Assembly (NCBI RefSeq): GCF_002214185.1
Contig: NZ_CP022161.1
Span: forward strand, 3,967,767 to 4,031,766
Direction of reading: 5' to 3'
DNA length: 64,000 nucleotides
Source: Streptomyces capitiformicae
GTDB lineage: Bacteria; Actinomycetota; Actinomycetes; Streptomycetales; Streptomycetaceae
The notes beneath the pieces are model-generated. The model was given only the letters and a program-made list of their open reading frames with translations. It had not been told where the DNA came from and did no database searches. Of the stretch, positions 42,922 through 52,531 are shown piece by piece. Each line of letters begins with the position of its first letter. Position 1 is the first letter of the stretch. The position numbers and the translations under genes are program-made.

Positions 42922-44073
42922 ATGCCCCAGCACGTGCCGTTCTCGCTGGTCGACGCGTTTCCGCGTGGCGTCCGGCACCTTCCGGCAGGCGCCCCACCGC
43001 CGCGCCGAATCGTCTTCCTCGCCCGCCGTGACCTCGGTAATCCGGCGGCGGGGGGCTCCGAGCTCCTCGTCGACCGGCTCGCCACGGGTCTGACCCGGCT
43101 CGGTCACCAGGTCACGCTGCTGTGCGGCGGGCCCGCGGCCTACCGTGACTACCGGGTCGTGTCGGCGGGCGGTGACCTGAGCCATCATCTGCGGGCCAGG
43201 ACCGCGTTCGCCCGGCAGGTCGGTGACTGCGATCTGCTGGTCGAGGTGTGCAACGGCATGCCGTATCTGGCGCCGTTGTGGCATCGCGGGCCCACGTTGT
43301 GCCTGGTCAACCATGTGCATACGGATCTTTGGCAGTTGCGGTTCGGTGGTCCGCTGGCGCCGGCCGCGCGGCTCGGGCGAAGACTCGAACACTGGGCGCT
43401 GACAGGGGCGCAGCGTCGCAACCTCGTGGTCGCGGTCTCCTCCTCCACCGCCACGGCGCTTCGCTCGATCGGCGTGGAGCGGGAGCGGATACGGGTCGTG
43501 CACAACGGGGTCGAGGAGCCGGGGCCTCGTGCCGAGCGGTCGCCCGAGCCGTTGTTCGTGGCGGTGGGGCGGCTGGTCGAGTACAAGCGGATCGATCTGT
43601 TGCTGCGGTTGTGGGAACGGGTGCGGCCGGTCACGGGTGGGCGGTTGGTGATCGTGGGTGACGGGCCCGAGCGTGGGCGGCTGGAGGCGATGGCCGGGCC
43701 GGGTGTCGAGTTCGCCGGGCATGTTTCCGAGGCCGAGAAGCATCGGCTGCTGTGCGCGGCTTGGTTGCTGCTGCACCCTTCGGCGGTCGAGGGGTGGGGG
43801 CTGGTCGTGACCGAGGCGGCTGTGCGGGAGACGCCGTCCGTTGCCTTTGATGTGCCCGGGTTACGGGATTCCGTGGTTGACGGGGAGACCGGGGTGCTGG
43901 TTCGGGGGGAGTCGTCGTTCGCTGCGGCCTGGTGCGCGCTTGCGTTGTCCACGGACAGGCGTGTGCTGATGGGGAAGGCGGCGCGGGAGCGGGCCGCGCA
44001 TTACCGGTGGGGGCATACGGTTCGCCAGTTTCGGACGGTCGCTGAAGAGGCTGTGCGGGGTTGGGGGTCGTGA
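42922..44073 (+). CDS. family 4 glycosyltransferase
   Basis: 383-aa GT-B glycosyltransferase. The N-terminal domain has GGSELLVDRLATGL; the C-terminal donor domain has VGRLVEYKRIDLLL, LVIVGDGPERGRLE, and LHPSAVEGWGLVVTEAAV, the GT4 E-x7-E-like region. Cytosolic, using a nucleotide- or lipid-activated sugar. ATG 42922 follows GTTGGAGCACCC. Codon 314 is TTA (43861-43863). It is the first gene of an eight-gene coupled operon, so bldA dependence here may affect downstream translation. Confidence 0.92.
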   Translation: MPQHVPFSLVDAFPRGVRHLPAGAPPPRRIVFLARRDLGNPAAGGSELLVDRLATGLTRLGHQVTLLCGGPAAYRDYRVVSAGGDLSHHLRARTAFARQVGDCDLLVEVCNGMPYLAPLWHRGPTLCLVNHVHTDLWQLRFGGPLAPAARLGRRLEHWALTGAQRRNLVVAVSSSTATALRSIGVERERIRVVHNGVEEPGPRAERSPEPLFVAVGRLVEYKRIDLLLRLWERVRPVTGGRLVIVGDGPERGRLEAMAGPGVEFAGHVSEAEKHRLLCAAWLLLHPSAVEGWGLVVTEAAVRETPSVAFDVPGLRDSVVDGETGVLVRGESSFAAAWCALALSTDRRVLMGKAARERAAHYRWGHTVRQFRTVAEEAVRGWGS

Positions 44074-44915
44074 GCGCCAAAGGGGGTGCCTCGGCTGATG
44101 GACGGCGACTGCGGGTTCGCCGTGGCTTGTCGCGCCCACGCGGCGGAGCCGCAAATGTCACAGCCCCGCGCACCCTGAGGAGCGGCGGTTTCAAGGACCC
44201 CTCTCTGCGCCGCTCCATCACTCTCTTCCGGGCCTTCTTACGTGAGCAGGACGATCCCGAGTACTGCTACTCCCTTCTCGCTCGCGATGCCGTCGATCAG
44301 GTTGAGGCGTACGGCGGTCGGGTCGATGGCGGGACCATCGTTGACGTCGGCGGGGGTGCCGGGTACTTCACCGAGGAGTTTCGGCGGCGGGGAGCCCGCG
44401 CTTATCTCTTCGAACCCGATCTGCGGGAGCTCGGAGGCAAGCCGCCCGACGGGTCCGTGGTCGCCGACGGATATCTGTTGCCCCTCGCCGATGGCGTCGC
44501 TCACGTCACCTTCTCCTCCAATGTGCTGGAGCACGTCGCCGATCCGCCCACCTTCCTCAGTGAACTCATCCGCGTCACCCGGCCCGGTGGGCTGATCTAC
44601 GTCTCGTTCACGAACTGGCTGTCCCCCTGGGGCGGGCATGAGTGGGCGCCCTGGCATTACCTGGGGGCGGAGCGGGCTCGGGCCCGTTATCGGCGGCGTA
44701 CCGGGAAGGACGCCAAGCACACGCTCGGCGAGAACCTCTTCGCCGTGCACATCGGACGCACTCTGCGGCAGGTGCGCGGCCGGGACGACGTGACGGTCGT
44801 GTCGGCGCGCTCCCGCTACTGGCCGTTTCTCGCGGAGACCGTCGTGAAGGCGCCGGGGCTGCGTGAGTTCGCCACCTGGAACCTCCTTCTCATTCTTCGG
44901 CGGTGTCCACCATGA
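44070..44915 (+). CDS. class I SAM methyltransferase, N-terminus built from a repeat
   Basis: 281 aa. SAM-binding motif VDVGGGAGYFTEEF (about 90), then LPLADGVAHVTFSSNVLEHV and RVTRPGGLIYVSFTNW (motifs post I to III). The only in-frame start is GTG 44070, which overlaps the upstream stop (GTGA). The 23-bp core of the interspersed repeat lies inside codons 18-34, giving an Arg-rich, non-family N-terminus of about 40 residues. A TTA codon lies at 44238-44240. Probably methylates a sugar or lipid intermediate of the operon. Confidence 0.88.
   Translation: MSAKGGASADGRRLRVRRGLSRPRGGAANVTAPRTLRSGGFKDPSLRRSITLFRAFLREQDDPEYCYSLLARDAVDQVEAYGGRVDGGTIVDVGGGAGYFTEEFRRRGARAYLFEPDLRELGGKPPDGSVVADGYLLPLADGVAHVTFSSNVLEHVADPPTFLSELIRVTRPGGLIYVSFTNWLSPWGGHEWAPWHYLGAERARARYRRRTGKDAKHTLGENLFAVHIGRTLRQVRGRDDVTVVSARSRYWPFLAETVVKAPGLREFATWNLLLILRRCPP
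44122..44171. repeat. interspersed repeat, copy 2, inside a coding region
   Basis: Identical to the copy at 28502 over the first 23 bp and in ACAGCCCCGCGC, differing in the centre. Here it lies in frame near the 5' end of the methyltransferase gene rather than between genes. Confidence 0.8.
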
Positions 44916-47900
44916 CGAGCACGGTCCAGGCCCCACCCCCCGCGCCGGTACGGCCGACGGGCACGACCGAAGGACCTCCCGAGGGTCCTCGGTCGCGGCG
45001 CTGGCTGCTGGGGTTCTGGGCCGTGGTGTTCGTGTTGCTGGTCGCGGTGCAGCCGGGGCGGCAGACCTTCGACACCAAGCTGGGGGTGACCACCGATCCC
45101 TGGCAGTTCGTGGCCGATCTCGGTCAGTTGTGGCATGACCGGGGTGGGTTCGGCGGGATCCAGGATCAGTACGTCGGCTATCTGTGGCCGATGCTGCCGT
45201 ACTACGGGCTGACCGATCTGGTCGGGCTGCCGGTGTGGCTCGCGGAGCGGTTGTGGATGTCGCTCATCGTGTCCGTGGCCTTCTGGGGTGCGCTGCGGCT
45301 GGCCGAGCGGCTGGGGGTGGGGAGCCGTTCGTCGAGGCTGCTCGCCGCTGCCGCGTACGCGTTGTGGCCCGTCTTCACCACCGTCGTCGGGTCCACCTCG
45401 GCGGCCGCGCTGCCGGGGGCCTTTCTGCCGTGGGTGCTGTTGCCGCTGACCAATGAGCGGTACAGCGCGCGGGTGGCCGCGCTGCGGTCGGCGGTCGTCA
45501 TTCCGTTCATGGGTGGGGTCAACGCGGCCTCGACCCTGGCGTCGCTGTTGCCCGTCGGGTTGTATCTGCTCAGCCGGCCGCGCGGGGTCCGGCAGCGGAG
45601 GCTGATCCTCTGGTGGGTGCCGGGGGTGATCCTGGCGACCGCGTGGTGGGTCGTTCCGCTGTTGTTGCTCGGCATTCACGGCGAGAACTTCCTTCCCTAC
45701 GTGGAGACTTCGCAGACGACCACGGCCACGATGTCGGCCACCGAGGCGTTGCGCGGCGCCGGTAACTGGGTGGGGTATCTGCACTTCGGTGAGGCCTGGC
45801 TGCCGGCCGGGTGGTCCGTCGCCGCCTCCGGGATCGTGATCGTGTGCTCGGCGCTCGCGGCGGGGCTGGGGCTGGCGGGGCTCGCCCGGCGGGACATGCC
45901 GGAGCGGCGGTGGCTGGTGCTGACCGTGCTGGTGGCAGCGCTCATCACACTTGCCGGGTACGGGGGTTCGTTCGGGGCGCCCTTCCACGGGGTGGTCCAG
46001 GACTGGCTGAACGGGGCGCTCGCGCCCTTCCGGAACATCTACAAGTTCCAGACGGGGGCGGCGCTCGCGCTCGTCCTCGGGCTGGCCCATCTGGTGGGCG
46101 TGGCCGCCCAGGCGCGCGGGGCCCGACGGGTGCGGGGGCGGCGGTTCGCTCCGCTGATCGCGGCCGTACTCGTCCTGCCCGGGCTGCTGTGGCCGTACCT
46201 CAACGGGTCGGTGCTGCAACCCGGTTCGTTCCAGGAGCTGCCCAAGTACTGGCAGGCCACCGCCGACTGGCTGGAGAAGTACTCCCCGGATTCGCGGGCG
46301 CTGGTCGTGCCCGCCACCGCGCACGGCATCTACACCTGGGGCTCCTCCATCGACCAGCCGCTCGACGTGCTCGCCGAGTCGCGCTGGGCCCAGCGTGACT
46401 ACGTGCCCTTCGGCACCCCGGGCAACCGGCGTGCGATGGACGCCGTCGAGCAGGCGTTGCTGACGGGCGGCGAAGTCCCGGGGCTCGCCGACTACTTGAG
46501 CCGGGCCGGCCTGTACTACGTCGTCGTACGCAATGATCTGGACCCCGACCAGGTCGGCCAGGTGCCGACCACGACCGTGAAACGGGCCCTGGAGCAGTCC
46601 GGGTACGAGCGGGTCAAGGGGCTGGGGCCGCTGATGACCGGCGGACGGATCGCCGAGGACACCCCGCTCCAGGTCGAGGGGCTGTACCCGCGACAGCGGG
46701 CCGTCGAGATCTACCGGCCGGCCGAGGACGTGCCGCGGCCCGGGCAGGCCGGGCTGAAGGCGATCGCCGACACCGCGGTCGTCTCCGGTGGCCCCGAGTC
46801 GCTGTTGCCGCTCGCCGCCGATCCGTCGCTGCGCGACCGGGCCACCGTGCTGACCGGCGACAACCATCCCGGGCTCGGCACCCCGGCGGTGCAGATCGTC
46901 GGCGACGGGCTGCGCCTCGCGGACACCCGGTTCGGGCTGGTCAACGCCAACACGTCGTACACCTACACGGCGGACGAGCGGAATCCGAGCGGAAGTGCGC
47001 AGGACCCGGGTGAGAAGCCGAAACAGATCCTGCCGGTGACGGGGCTCGGCCATCAGACGGTGGCCGAGTTGCGGGGTGCGGAGTCGGTAACCGCCTCGAC
47101 CAGCGGCAACTGGCTGTTCCATCTTCCGCAGTACGACCCGGTCAACGCCTTCGACGGGGACCGGAGCACGGCTTGGGCGGAGGGTACGGCCGGGTCGGCG
47201 AACGGGCAGTGGCTGCGGATCGGCTTCGACGGCAGCCAGGACGTCCCGTCGACGTTCGAGGTGACGCCGTTGCCGCCCGATGGCGTGCGGTCGGCGCCCA
47301 CGCGGATCAAGGTCGAGACCGAACGGGGGTCGCGCTCCACGAATCTGCGGGCCGACGGCTCGACCCAGACGACCAACGCCCCTGCCGGCGAGACCGGTTG
47401 GATGAAGATCACCATCCTCGACTCGGACAAGCGGCACACCGGGCTCGTCGGGGCGGGCTTCTCCGAGATCGACATCCCCGGCGTCCGGGTGACCCGGATG
47501 CTGCGGCTGCCGGTCGACGCCCAAGAACCCGACACCTCGGCCGCCTCCGCCGCCTCCGCCGCCTCCGCGGAGACGATCTCCCTGCACCGGGCCGCCGACC
47601 CCACCGGGCTCTCCCCCACGGGCACGGAACCCGGGCTGCACCGCACCTTCGCCACCGCCACGGCGGGGACGTACGAGGTGAAGGCGACCGCCGTACCCGT
47701 GCCGGGCGAGGAGCTCGACAGGCTGCTGTACGAGGTCGCGCCGGATCAGCAGACCCGGATGACGGCGACCGCCGACTCCACGGCCTCGCTGGGCGCCGGG
47801 CTGTCCCCGCGCAACCTCACCGACGGCGACCTGACCACGGCCTGGATCGCGGGCGACAAGCCGACGATCCACCTCAGCTGGAACGACAAGTGGCCGATCA

Positions 47901-49315
47901 GCTCGCTCGTCCTCGCCCCGGCGGGCGGACTGTCCACCCGTGCGACCCAGGTCGAGATCAGCTCGCCGGACGGTGCCGTCATCGCCGGGGTCGACGAGAA
48001 CGGCTGGGTCCGCTTCGAGCCGATCACCACCGACCGCCTCGACATCACCATCACCGAGACCGCCCCGCTGACCGTCCACAACCCGGTCGCCGACGACGAC
48101 CTGCGACTGCCGGTCGGCCTCACGGAGGCGTACATCCCGGCGCTCGACCAGTACCGCACCCCGCAACCGGCGCCGACCCGGGAGTTCGACCTCCCGTGCG
48201 GCGAGGGCCCGGTGGTCGAGGTGGACGGGAAGCGGTACGAGACGAGCGCGCAGGGGACGGTACGGGACCTGGTGGAGCGGCGGCCCATCGATCTGACGCT
48301 CTGCCGGAATGACCGGTCACTCGGGCAGTTGGATCTCGGGGCGGCCGAGCGGCACAGCTTCGAGTCCGAGGACTCCGGCGCCCTCGCCGTCACCGCCGTG
48401 ACCCTCACACGCGGCACGGTCCCCGAGCCCACGGCCACCGGTCGCGAGCTGCGGATACGGGACTGGCTCGGCGACCGCCGCGAGGTGACCGTCGGCGACG
48501 GCGCGGCCTCGTACCTCACGACGTACGAGAACTTCAACGACGGCTGGAAGGCCACGCTGGGCGGCCGCGAACTCACCCCCGTACGGCTCGACGGCTGGCA
48601 GCAGGGCTGGCGGATCCCCGGCGGCGCGGGCGGCGCGGTCAAGCTGTCGTACGAGCCGTCCGTCACCTACGAGGCCGGGCTGATCGGCGCGGGCGTGGGC
48701 CTCGCGGCCCTGGTCGGTCTGGCGCTGTGGCGGCGCCGGGAGCCCAACCCGGACGCGCCGCAGACCGTGCCGCCGGGCCCCGGTCTGTGGCTGGGCACGG
48801 TCGCGCTCACCCTCGTGGGCATCGTGATCGCGGGCTTCTTCGCCCTGCTGGTCCCGCTCCTGGCCCTCCTCGCCTGGAAACGGCACACCCTGCTCGTACC
48901 GATCGCCTTCCTCGGCCTCGCGGGTGCCGGTGTCGCCGCCGCCACGGGCGCGGGCGAGCCGGTGGCGGCGGACACGGGGGCGTTCGGGCCCGTGGCCCAA
49001 CTCCTCGCGCTGATCGGGTTGTTCGCGGCGCTGGTGAGTGTGGGGGCGGGCGCCGAGACCGTAGGGAACCGGTCGGGGTCGACGTGGGAGTTCGAGGTGC
49101 CGCCGGGGGCGGAGGCGCCGACGGAGCCGTTGCCGCAGCGGCGGCGGACCACCGGGCGCGTCGCGAGCCCGACGATCTCCGCGCGGGGCCCCGGATCCCT
49201 GCAGCCGGAGCCCGATCCGCCGACCCAGCGGATCGCGTTCACCAAGCCGAAGTTCAAGGTGACGCCGCCTAAGAGCGATGACGACGGCGCCGTGGGGAGG
49301 GGTGAGCCCGTATGA
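44912..49315 (+). CDS. AftD-like GT-C arabinofuranosyltransferase (DUF3367)
   Basis: 1467-aa membrane glycosyltransferase of the alpha-(1->3)-arabinofuranosyltransferase/DUF3367 group. A first periplasmic loop carries the acidic motif TFDTKLGVTTDP (about 52-63). About ten hydrophobic segments fill residues 30-430. A large extracytoplasmic part follows, including two discoidin-like domains (NAFDGDRSTAW near 744, NLTDGDLTTAW near 970), and more membrane helices occur near 1250-1390. ATG 44912 overlaps the methyltransferase stop. In mycobacteria AftD uses decaprenyl-phosphoarabinose; the donor here is unknown. Confidence 0.92.
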   Translation: MTSTVQAPPPAPVRPTGTTEGPPEGPRSRRWLLGFWAVVFVLLVAVQPGRQTFDTKLGVTTDPWQFVADLGQLWHDRGGFGGIQDQYVGYLWPMLPYYGLTDLVGLPVWLAERLWMSLIVSVAFWGALRLAERLGVGSRSSRLLAAAAYALWPVFTTVVGSTSAAALPGAFLPWVLLPLTNERYSARVAALRSAVVIPFMGGVNAASTLASLLPVGLYLLSRPRGVRQRRLILWWVPGVILATAWWVVPLLLLGIHGENFLPYVETSQTTTATMSATEALRGAGNWVGYLHFGEAWLPAGWSVAASGIVIVCSALAAGLGLAGLARRDMPERRWLVLTVLVAALITLAGYGGSFGAPFHGVVQDWLNGALAPFRNIYKFQTGAALALVLGLAHLVGVAAQARGARRVRGRRFAPLIAAVLVLPGLLWPYLNGSVLQPGSFQELPKYWQATADWLEKYSPDSRALVVPATAHGIYTWGSSIDQPLDVLAESRWAQRDYVPFGTPGNRRAMDAVEQALLTGGEVPGLADYLSRAGLYYVVVRNDLDPDQVGQVPTTTVKRALEQSGYERVKGLGPLMTGGRIAEDTPLQVEGLYPRQRAVEIYRPAEDVPRPGQAGLKAIADTAVVSGGPESLLPLAADPSLRDRATVLTGDNHPGLGTPAVQIVGDGLRLADTRFGLVNANTSYTYTADERNPSGSAQDPGEKPKQILPVTGLGHQTVAELRGAESVTASTSGNWLFHLPQYDPVNAFDGDRSTAWAEGTAGSANGQWLRIGFDGSQDVPSTFEVTPLPPDGVRSAPTRIKVETERGSRSTNLRADGSTQTTNAPAGETGWMKITILDSDKRHTGLVGAGFSEIDIPGVRVTRMLRLPVDAQEPDTSAASAASAASAETISLHRAADPTGLSPTGTEPGLHRTFATATAGTYEVKATAVPVPGEELDRLLYEVAPDQQTRMTATADSTASLGAGLSPRNLTDGDLTTAWIAGDKPTIHLSWNDKWPISSLVLAPAGGLSTRATQVEISSPDGAVIAGVDENGWVRFEPITTDRLDITITETAPLTVHNPVADDDLRLPVGLTEAYIPALDQYRTPQPAPTREFDLPCGEGPVVEVDGKRYETSAQGTVRDLVERRPIDLTLCRNDRSLGQLDLGAAERHSFESEDSGALAVTAVTLTRGTVPEPTATGRELRIRDWLGDRREVTVGDGAASYLTTYENFNDGWKATLGGRELTPVRLDGWQQGWRIPGGAGGAVKLSYEPSVTYEAGLIGAGVGLAALVGLALWRRREPNPDAPQTVPPGPGLWLGTVALTLVGIVIAGFFALLVPLLALLAWKRHTLLVPIAFLGLAGAGVAAATGAGEPVAADTGAFGPVAQLLALIGLFAALVSVGAGAETVGNRSGSTWEFEVPPGAEAPTEPLPQRRRTTGRVASPTISARGPGSLQPEPDPPTQRIAFTKPKFKVTPPKSDDDGAVGRGEPV

Positions 49316-50850
49316 CGGCGGTGTCGCATCCCGCGCGGGACGGCGCGGCCCACGGGGGTGACCCCGTGCGCATCCCCTTCCCGGTGGTCGACGAGGTGTC
49401 CCGCCACTGCCTCCAGGAGGAGGAGCCGGAGACCGTCCACATCGAGGTCCACCTCCCCGGCCGACTCGACCCCGACCGCCTCCGCACCGCCTTCACGGCG
49501 GCCCTCCACCACCACCCCCGCATCCTCATGCGCGAGGCCCCCTTCCACTGGTACAGCCGCCGCTACGAGTGGGAACTGACCGCCGAGCCCGAGGTGGAGG
49601 TGGTGACCTTTCCGCCCCCGGGCCCGCATGCGCTACGGGACGCACGGACGCGGGCGCTGGTGGAGGCCCCGCCGCTGACCTTGTCACCGCCGATCCGCCT
49701 GGAGGTGGTCGCGGGGGCGGGGCCGGCGGTGGGCAGCGAGGCGAGCGACGCGGTCGGCGTAGCTCGCATAGCAGCGGGCAACCAGTCCCGCGTAGCTGCG
49801 GGCAATCGTGCCGCTGGGGCGATGGGGGTCCCCCCGATCGAGCGAAGCCGAGATTGGGGGAGGGTGGGCGCAGCGGCACCTCGTAACCGCCGAGCAGCGG
49901 ACCCACCCCCGCCCAGCACCACCCCCGCGCGCCCAGTAACACGGGGCACAGTCCTCTTCCTCACCATCAACCACACCGCACTGGACGGCCCGGCCTGCCT
50001 CCGCATACTCGCCACCGCGGCACAGCTGTACGGCGGCAAGGACAACTCCCCCACCGCAGCCCCGATCAGGACGAACACTCAGGAGTCAAGCCGTCCCGAA
50101 ACGGAACCCCCCTCCAACTGGACCCCACCTGCCCGCGTCGCCCCCGGCACCCCCGAACCCTCCCCCGGCAACGGCATGCTCGTCACCGAGCTCCCCGTCC
50201 CCCGCCGCCCCAAGTCCGCCCCGTACACGGTGAACGACCAGCTCATGGTCACCACGGCCCTGATGCTGGCCCACTGGAACCGCGAACACGGCGCCCGCCC
50301 CCGCCCCCTCCGCATCACGATGCCGGTGGACGACCGCCCCCGGGACACGGACATGCCGATCGGCAACGGCACCCGCCTGGTGGAAGTCCCCTTCGGTCCG
50401 GAGGAGTTGGACCCGGCCCACACCCCGCTGCCCACCCTCCTGCGCCGCACATCGGAACGCACCCGCGCCCTGAAGTCCCTCCCCCGCCCCCAACTGGGCC
50501 ACGGCGCCTCCCTGTTGACGGCACCGATCGTCCCCGTGGCGTGGCGCGCCGCCGTCACCCGGGGCCTGCGCAGGGCGGCGGCCCCATGGACGTCGACGAC
50601 GCTGCTCAGCAACATCGGCCGTGTCCCGTACGCGCTGGACTTCGGTGAGGAGGCCGGCCGCGCCCACGCGGTGTGGTTCTCGGCCCCGGCCCGCATGCCC
50701 CGCGGCCTCACGGTGACCACGGCCTCCACGGCCGGCCGCCTCCACCTGGCCCTGCGCTGGTCCCGCGCCCTGCTCAGCCACGGCGACGGCGCCCACCTCC
50801 GCGACCTCTTCGAGCACTACCTGCACGCGACGGAAGAGGACACCCAGTAA
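49312..50850 (+). CDS. condensation-domain/PapA-like acyltransferase with inserted repeat
   Basis: 512 aa. The catalytic motif HxxxDG is read in NHTALDGPA (about 219-227), and the second-half motif LLSNIGRVPYALDFG matches condensation or PapA-type acyltransferases. Between about residues 141 and 206 an Arg/Gly/Pro-rich segment interrupts the fold; its DNA (49735-49930) looks like Streptomyces intergenic repeats. ATG 49312 overlaps the GT stop. It probably acylates the operon's glycan or glycolipid. Confidence 0.8.
   Translation: MTAVSHPARDGAAHGGDPVRIPFPVVDEVSRHCLQEEEPETVHIEVHLPGRLDPDRLRTAFTAALHHHPRILMREAPFHWYSRRYEWELTAEPEVEVVTFPPPGPHALRDARTRALVEAPPLTLSPPIRLEVVAGAGPAVGSEASDAVGVARIAAGNQSRVAAGNRAAGAMGVPPIERSRDWGRVGAAAPRNRRAADPPPPSTTPARPVTRGTVLFLTINHTALDGPACLRILATAAQLYGGKDNSPTAAPIRTNTQESSRPETEPPSNWTPPARVAPGTPEPSPGNGMLVTELPVPRRPKSAPYTVNDQLMVTTALMLAHWNREHGARPRPLRITMPVDDRPRDTDMPIGNGTRLVEVPFGPEELDPAHTPLPTLLRRTSERTRALKSLPRPQLGHGASLLTAPIVPVAWRAAVTRGLRRAAAPWTSTTLLSNIGRVPYALDFGEEAGRAHAVWFSAPARMPRGLTVTTASTAGRLHLALRWSRALLSHGDGAHLRDLFEHYLHATEEDTQ
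49735..49930. repeat. in-frame insertion of intergenic-type repeat DNA
   Basis: About 195 bp with a hairpin (CCCCCCGATC at 49830-49839 against GATTGGGGGA at 49852-49861) and the short direct repeats GTAGCTCGCATAGCAGCGGG / GTAGCTGCGGGCAATCG. The sequence type is familiar from between Streptomyces genes. It translates without stop in the acyltransferase frame. No second copy exists in this window, so recognition rests on general knowledge. Confidence 0.55.
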
Positions 50851-51596
50851 TGCCGACCACGACAACGCGCGTACCCCGAGCGGGACTTCGGGACTTCTAC
50901 GAGGACCCGTCCGTCCCCGTCGCCTCCGGCACCCCCCGCAGCCTCGCCCAGGCCCGCATGCTGGCCGAGGCCCTTGGCCCGGCGTCCGCCACCGGCCCCC
51001 GTACCGTCCTCGACATCGGCTGCGGCGACGGCACCGCGGCCGCCACCGCCGGGCCCCTGCTCCCCGGCCACCGGATCATCGGCGTCGACTGGTCCCAGGA
51101 CGCCCTCAGACGCGCCCGTACCCGCATCCCGTACGCGATCCGCGGTGAACTGACCGAAGGCGGGCTGCCGTTCGGACCGGACTCGGCGGACGCGGTGCTC
51201 TTCAGCGAGGTGGTCGAGCATCTCGTGGACCCGGACTCGGCGCTGGACGAGATCCGGCGCGTCCTGCGGCCGGGTGCCCATCTGATGCTCTCCACGCCGA
51301 ACCTCGCCGCCTGGTACAACCGCGCCCTGCTGCTGGCGGGCGTCCAGCCGGTGTTCTCGGAGGTGAGCCTGCGCGGCATCCACGGCCGCCCCGGGACGGA
51401 GGTCGTGGGCCATCTCCGGCTCTACACGGCCCGCGCGCTACGGGAGTTCGTGGCCGCGTCGGGCTTCGAGATCGTACGGCTGCGGGGGGCGCCCTTCCAC
51501 GGCGTACCGCGTCCGCTGCGCCCGCTGGACCGGCTGGCCTGCGCGGCCCCCTCGGCCGCGTCGATCCTGCTGCTGCACGCGCGGAAGCGGGCGTGA
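50850..51596 (+). CDS. class I SAM methyltransferase
   Basis: 248 aa. Motif I LDIGCGDGTAAA (about 54-65), VIGVDWSQDAL-type motif II region, then ADAVLFSEVVEHLVDPD and RVLRPGAHLMLSTPN. ATG 50850 shares its first base with the TAA of the acyltransferase gene. Its product is followed by a transporter gene; probably modifies the same product as the upstream enzymes. Confidence 0.92.
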   Translation: MPTTTTRVPRAGLRDFYEDPSVPVASGTPRSLAQARMLAEALGPASATGPRTVLDIGCGDGTAAATAGPLLPGHRIIGVDWSQDALRRARTRIPYAIRGELTEGGLPFGPDSADAVLFSEVVEHLVDPDSALDEIRRVLRPGAHLMLSTPNLAAWYNRALLLAGVQPVFSEVSLRGIHGRPGTEVVGHLRLYTARALREFVAASGFEIVRLRGAPFHGVPRPLRPLDRLACAAPSAASILLLHARKRA

Positions 51597-52531
51597 CCAT
51601 GTGGTGGGGAGTGGCGGCGGCACTGCTGGCGAACGCCCTGTACAGCACCGGATTCGTCCTGGAGAAACGGGCGCTCGGCTCGCTGCCCCAGGTGACCGTC
51701 CGGGAACCCCTGCGGCTGCTGCGGCTGGTGCTCGGCAGCCCACTGTGGATCGGCGGCTCGCTGTCGCTGGCCGCCGGGTTCGCGGCGCAGCTCGCCGTGT
51801 ACCGGACGCTGCCCATCGCGGCCGCGCAGGGCATCTTCGTGTCGGGCCTGGTGCTCCTCGTCCTCCTCTCCGCGCGGCTGCTCGGCGAGGAGACGACGGG
51901 CCGCGAGAGATACGCCCTCGGTGCCATCCTCGTCGCGCTGCTGATGGTGGTGCTGTCGCTGGACGAGCGCGCCGACACGGTCAGCCGGGCGGCGCCGTAC
52001 GCCCTGGTCCTGACGATCTGTCTGCCGTCCCTGGCGATGGGCGTGTGGCTGTACCGGTCCGCCGAGCGGCGGGCCCGGCACCGGCACCGGCTGCCGACCA
52101 CCGGCGTGGAGTACGGCGTGGCGGTGGGCCTGCTGTACGGCGTCAGCTCGCTCGCGATCAAGGGTGTGTCGAGCTATCTGACGGCGGGTGGTCTCGGGGA
52201 CGCGGTTCTCGGTGTGCTGCGCTCCCCGTACCCGTATCTCCTGCTCTTCACCGGCGCGTTCGGCCTGGTCATGTCGCAGGCGGCGCTGCAGCGATGCCGG
52301 GCCTCGCTGATCGTGCCGGTGTGCACGACGGTGACGTGTCTGTTCACGGCCGTGCTCGGCACCCTCTCGTTCGGCGAGTCGCTGCCGGACGATCCGCTGC
52401 GGCTGACGCTGCGGTTGTCCGGGACGGTGCTGGCGGTCGCCGTACTGCTGAGCATGCCCAAGCACGACCCGCCGGCGACGCCGACCGCGCCCCAACCCCC
52501 TGTTCCGGCCAAGGAGTTGACTCCGCCATGA
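51593..52531 (+). CDS. EamA/DMT-like multipass transporter
   Basis: 312 aa with about 9-10 hydrophobic segments (VAAALLANALYSTGFVLEK at the start), in the DMT superfamily (NIPA/EamA-like). GTG 51593 overlaps the methyltransferase stop; ATG 51599 is a close alternative. In an envelope operon it may flip or export a lipid-linked precursor; substrate unknown. The Pro-rich C-terminal tail is cytosolic. Confidence 0.85.
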   Translation: MTMWWGVAAALLANALYSTGFVLEKRALGSLPQVTVREPLRLLRLVLGSPLWIGGSLSLAAGFAAQLAVYRTLPIAAAQGIFVSGLVLLVLLSARLLGEETTGRERYALGAILVALLMVVLSLDERADTVSRAAPYALVLTICLPSLAMGVWLYRSAERRARHRHRLPTTGVEYGVAVGLLYGVSSLAIKGVSSYLTAGGLGDAVLGVLRSPYPYLLLFTGAFGLVMSQAALQRCRASLIVPVCTTVTCLFTAVLGTLSFGESLPDDPLRLTLRLSGTVLAVAVLLSMPKHDPPATPTAPQPPVPAKELTPP

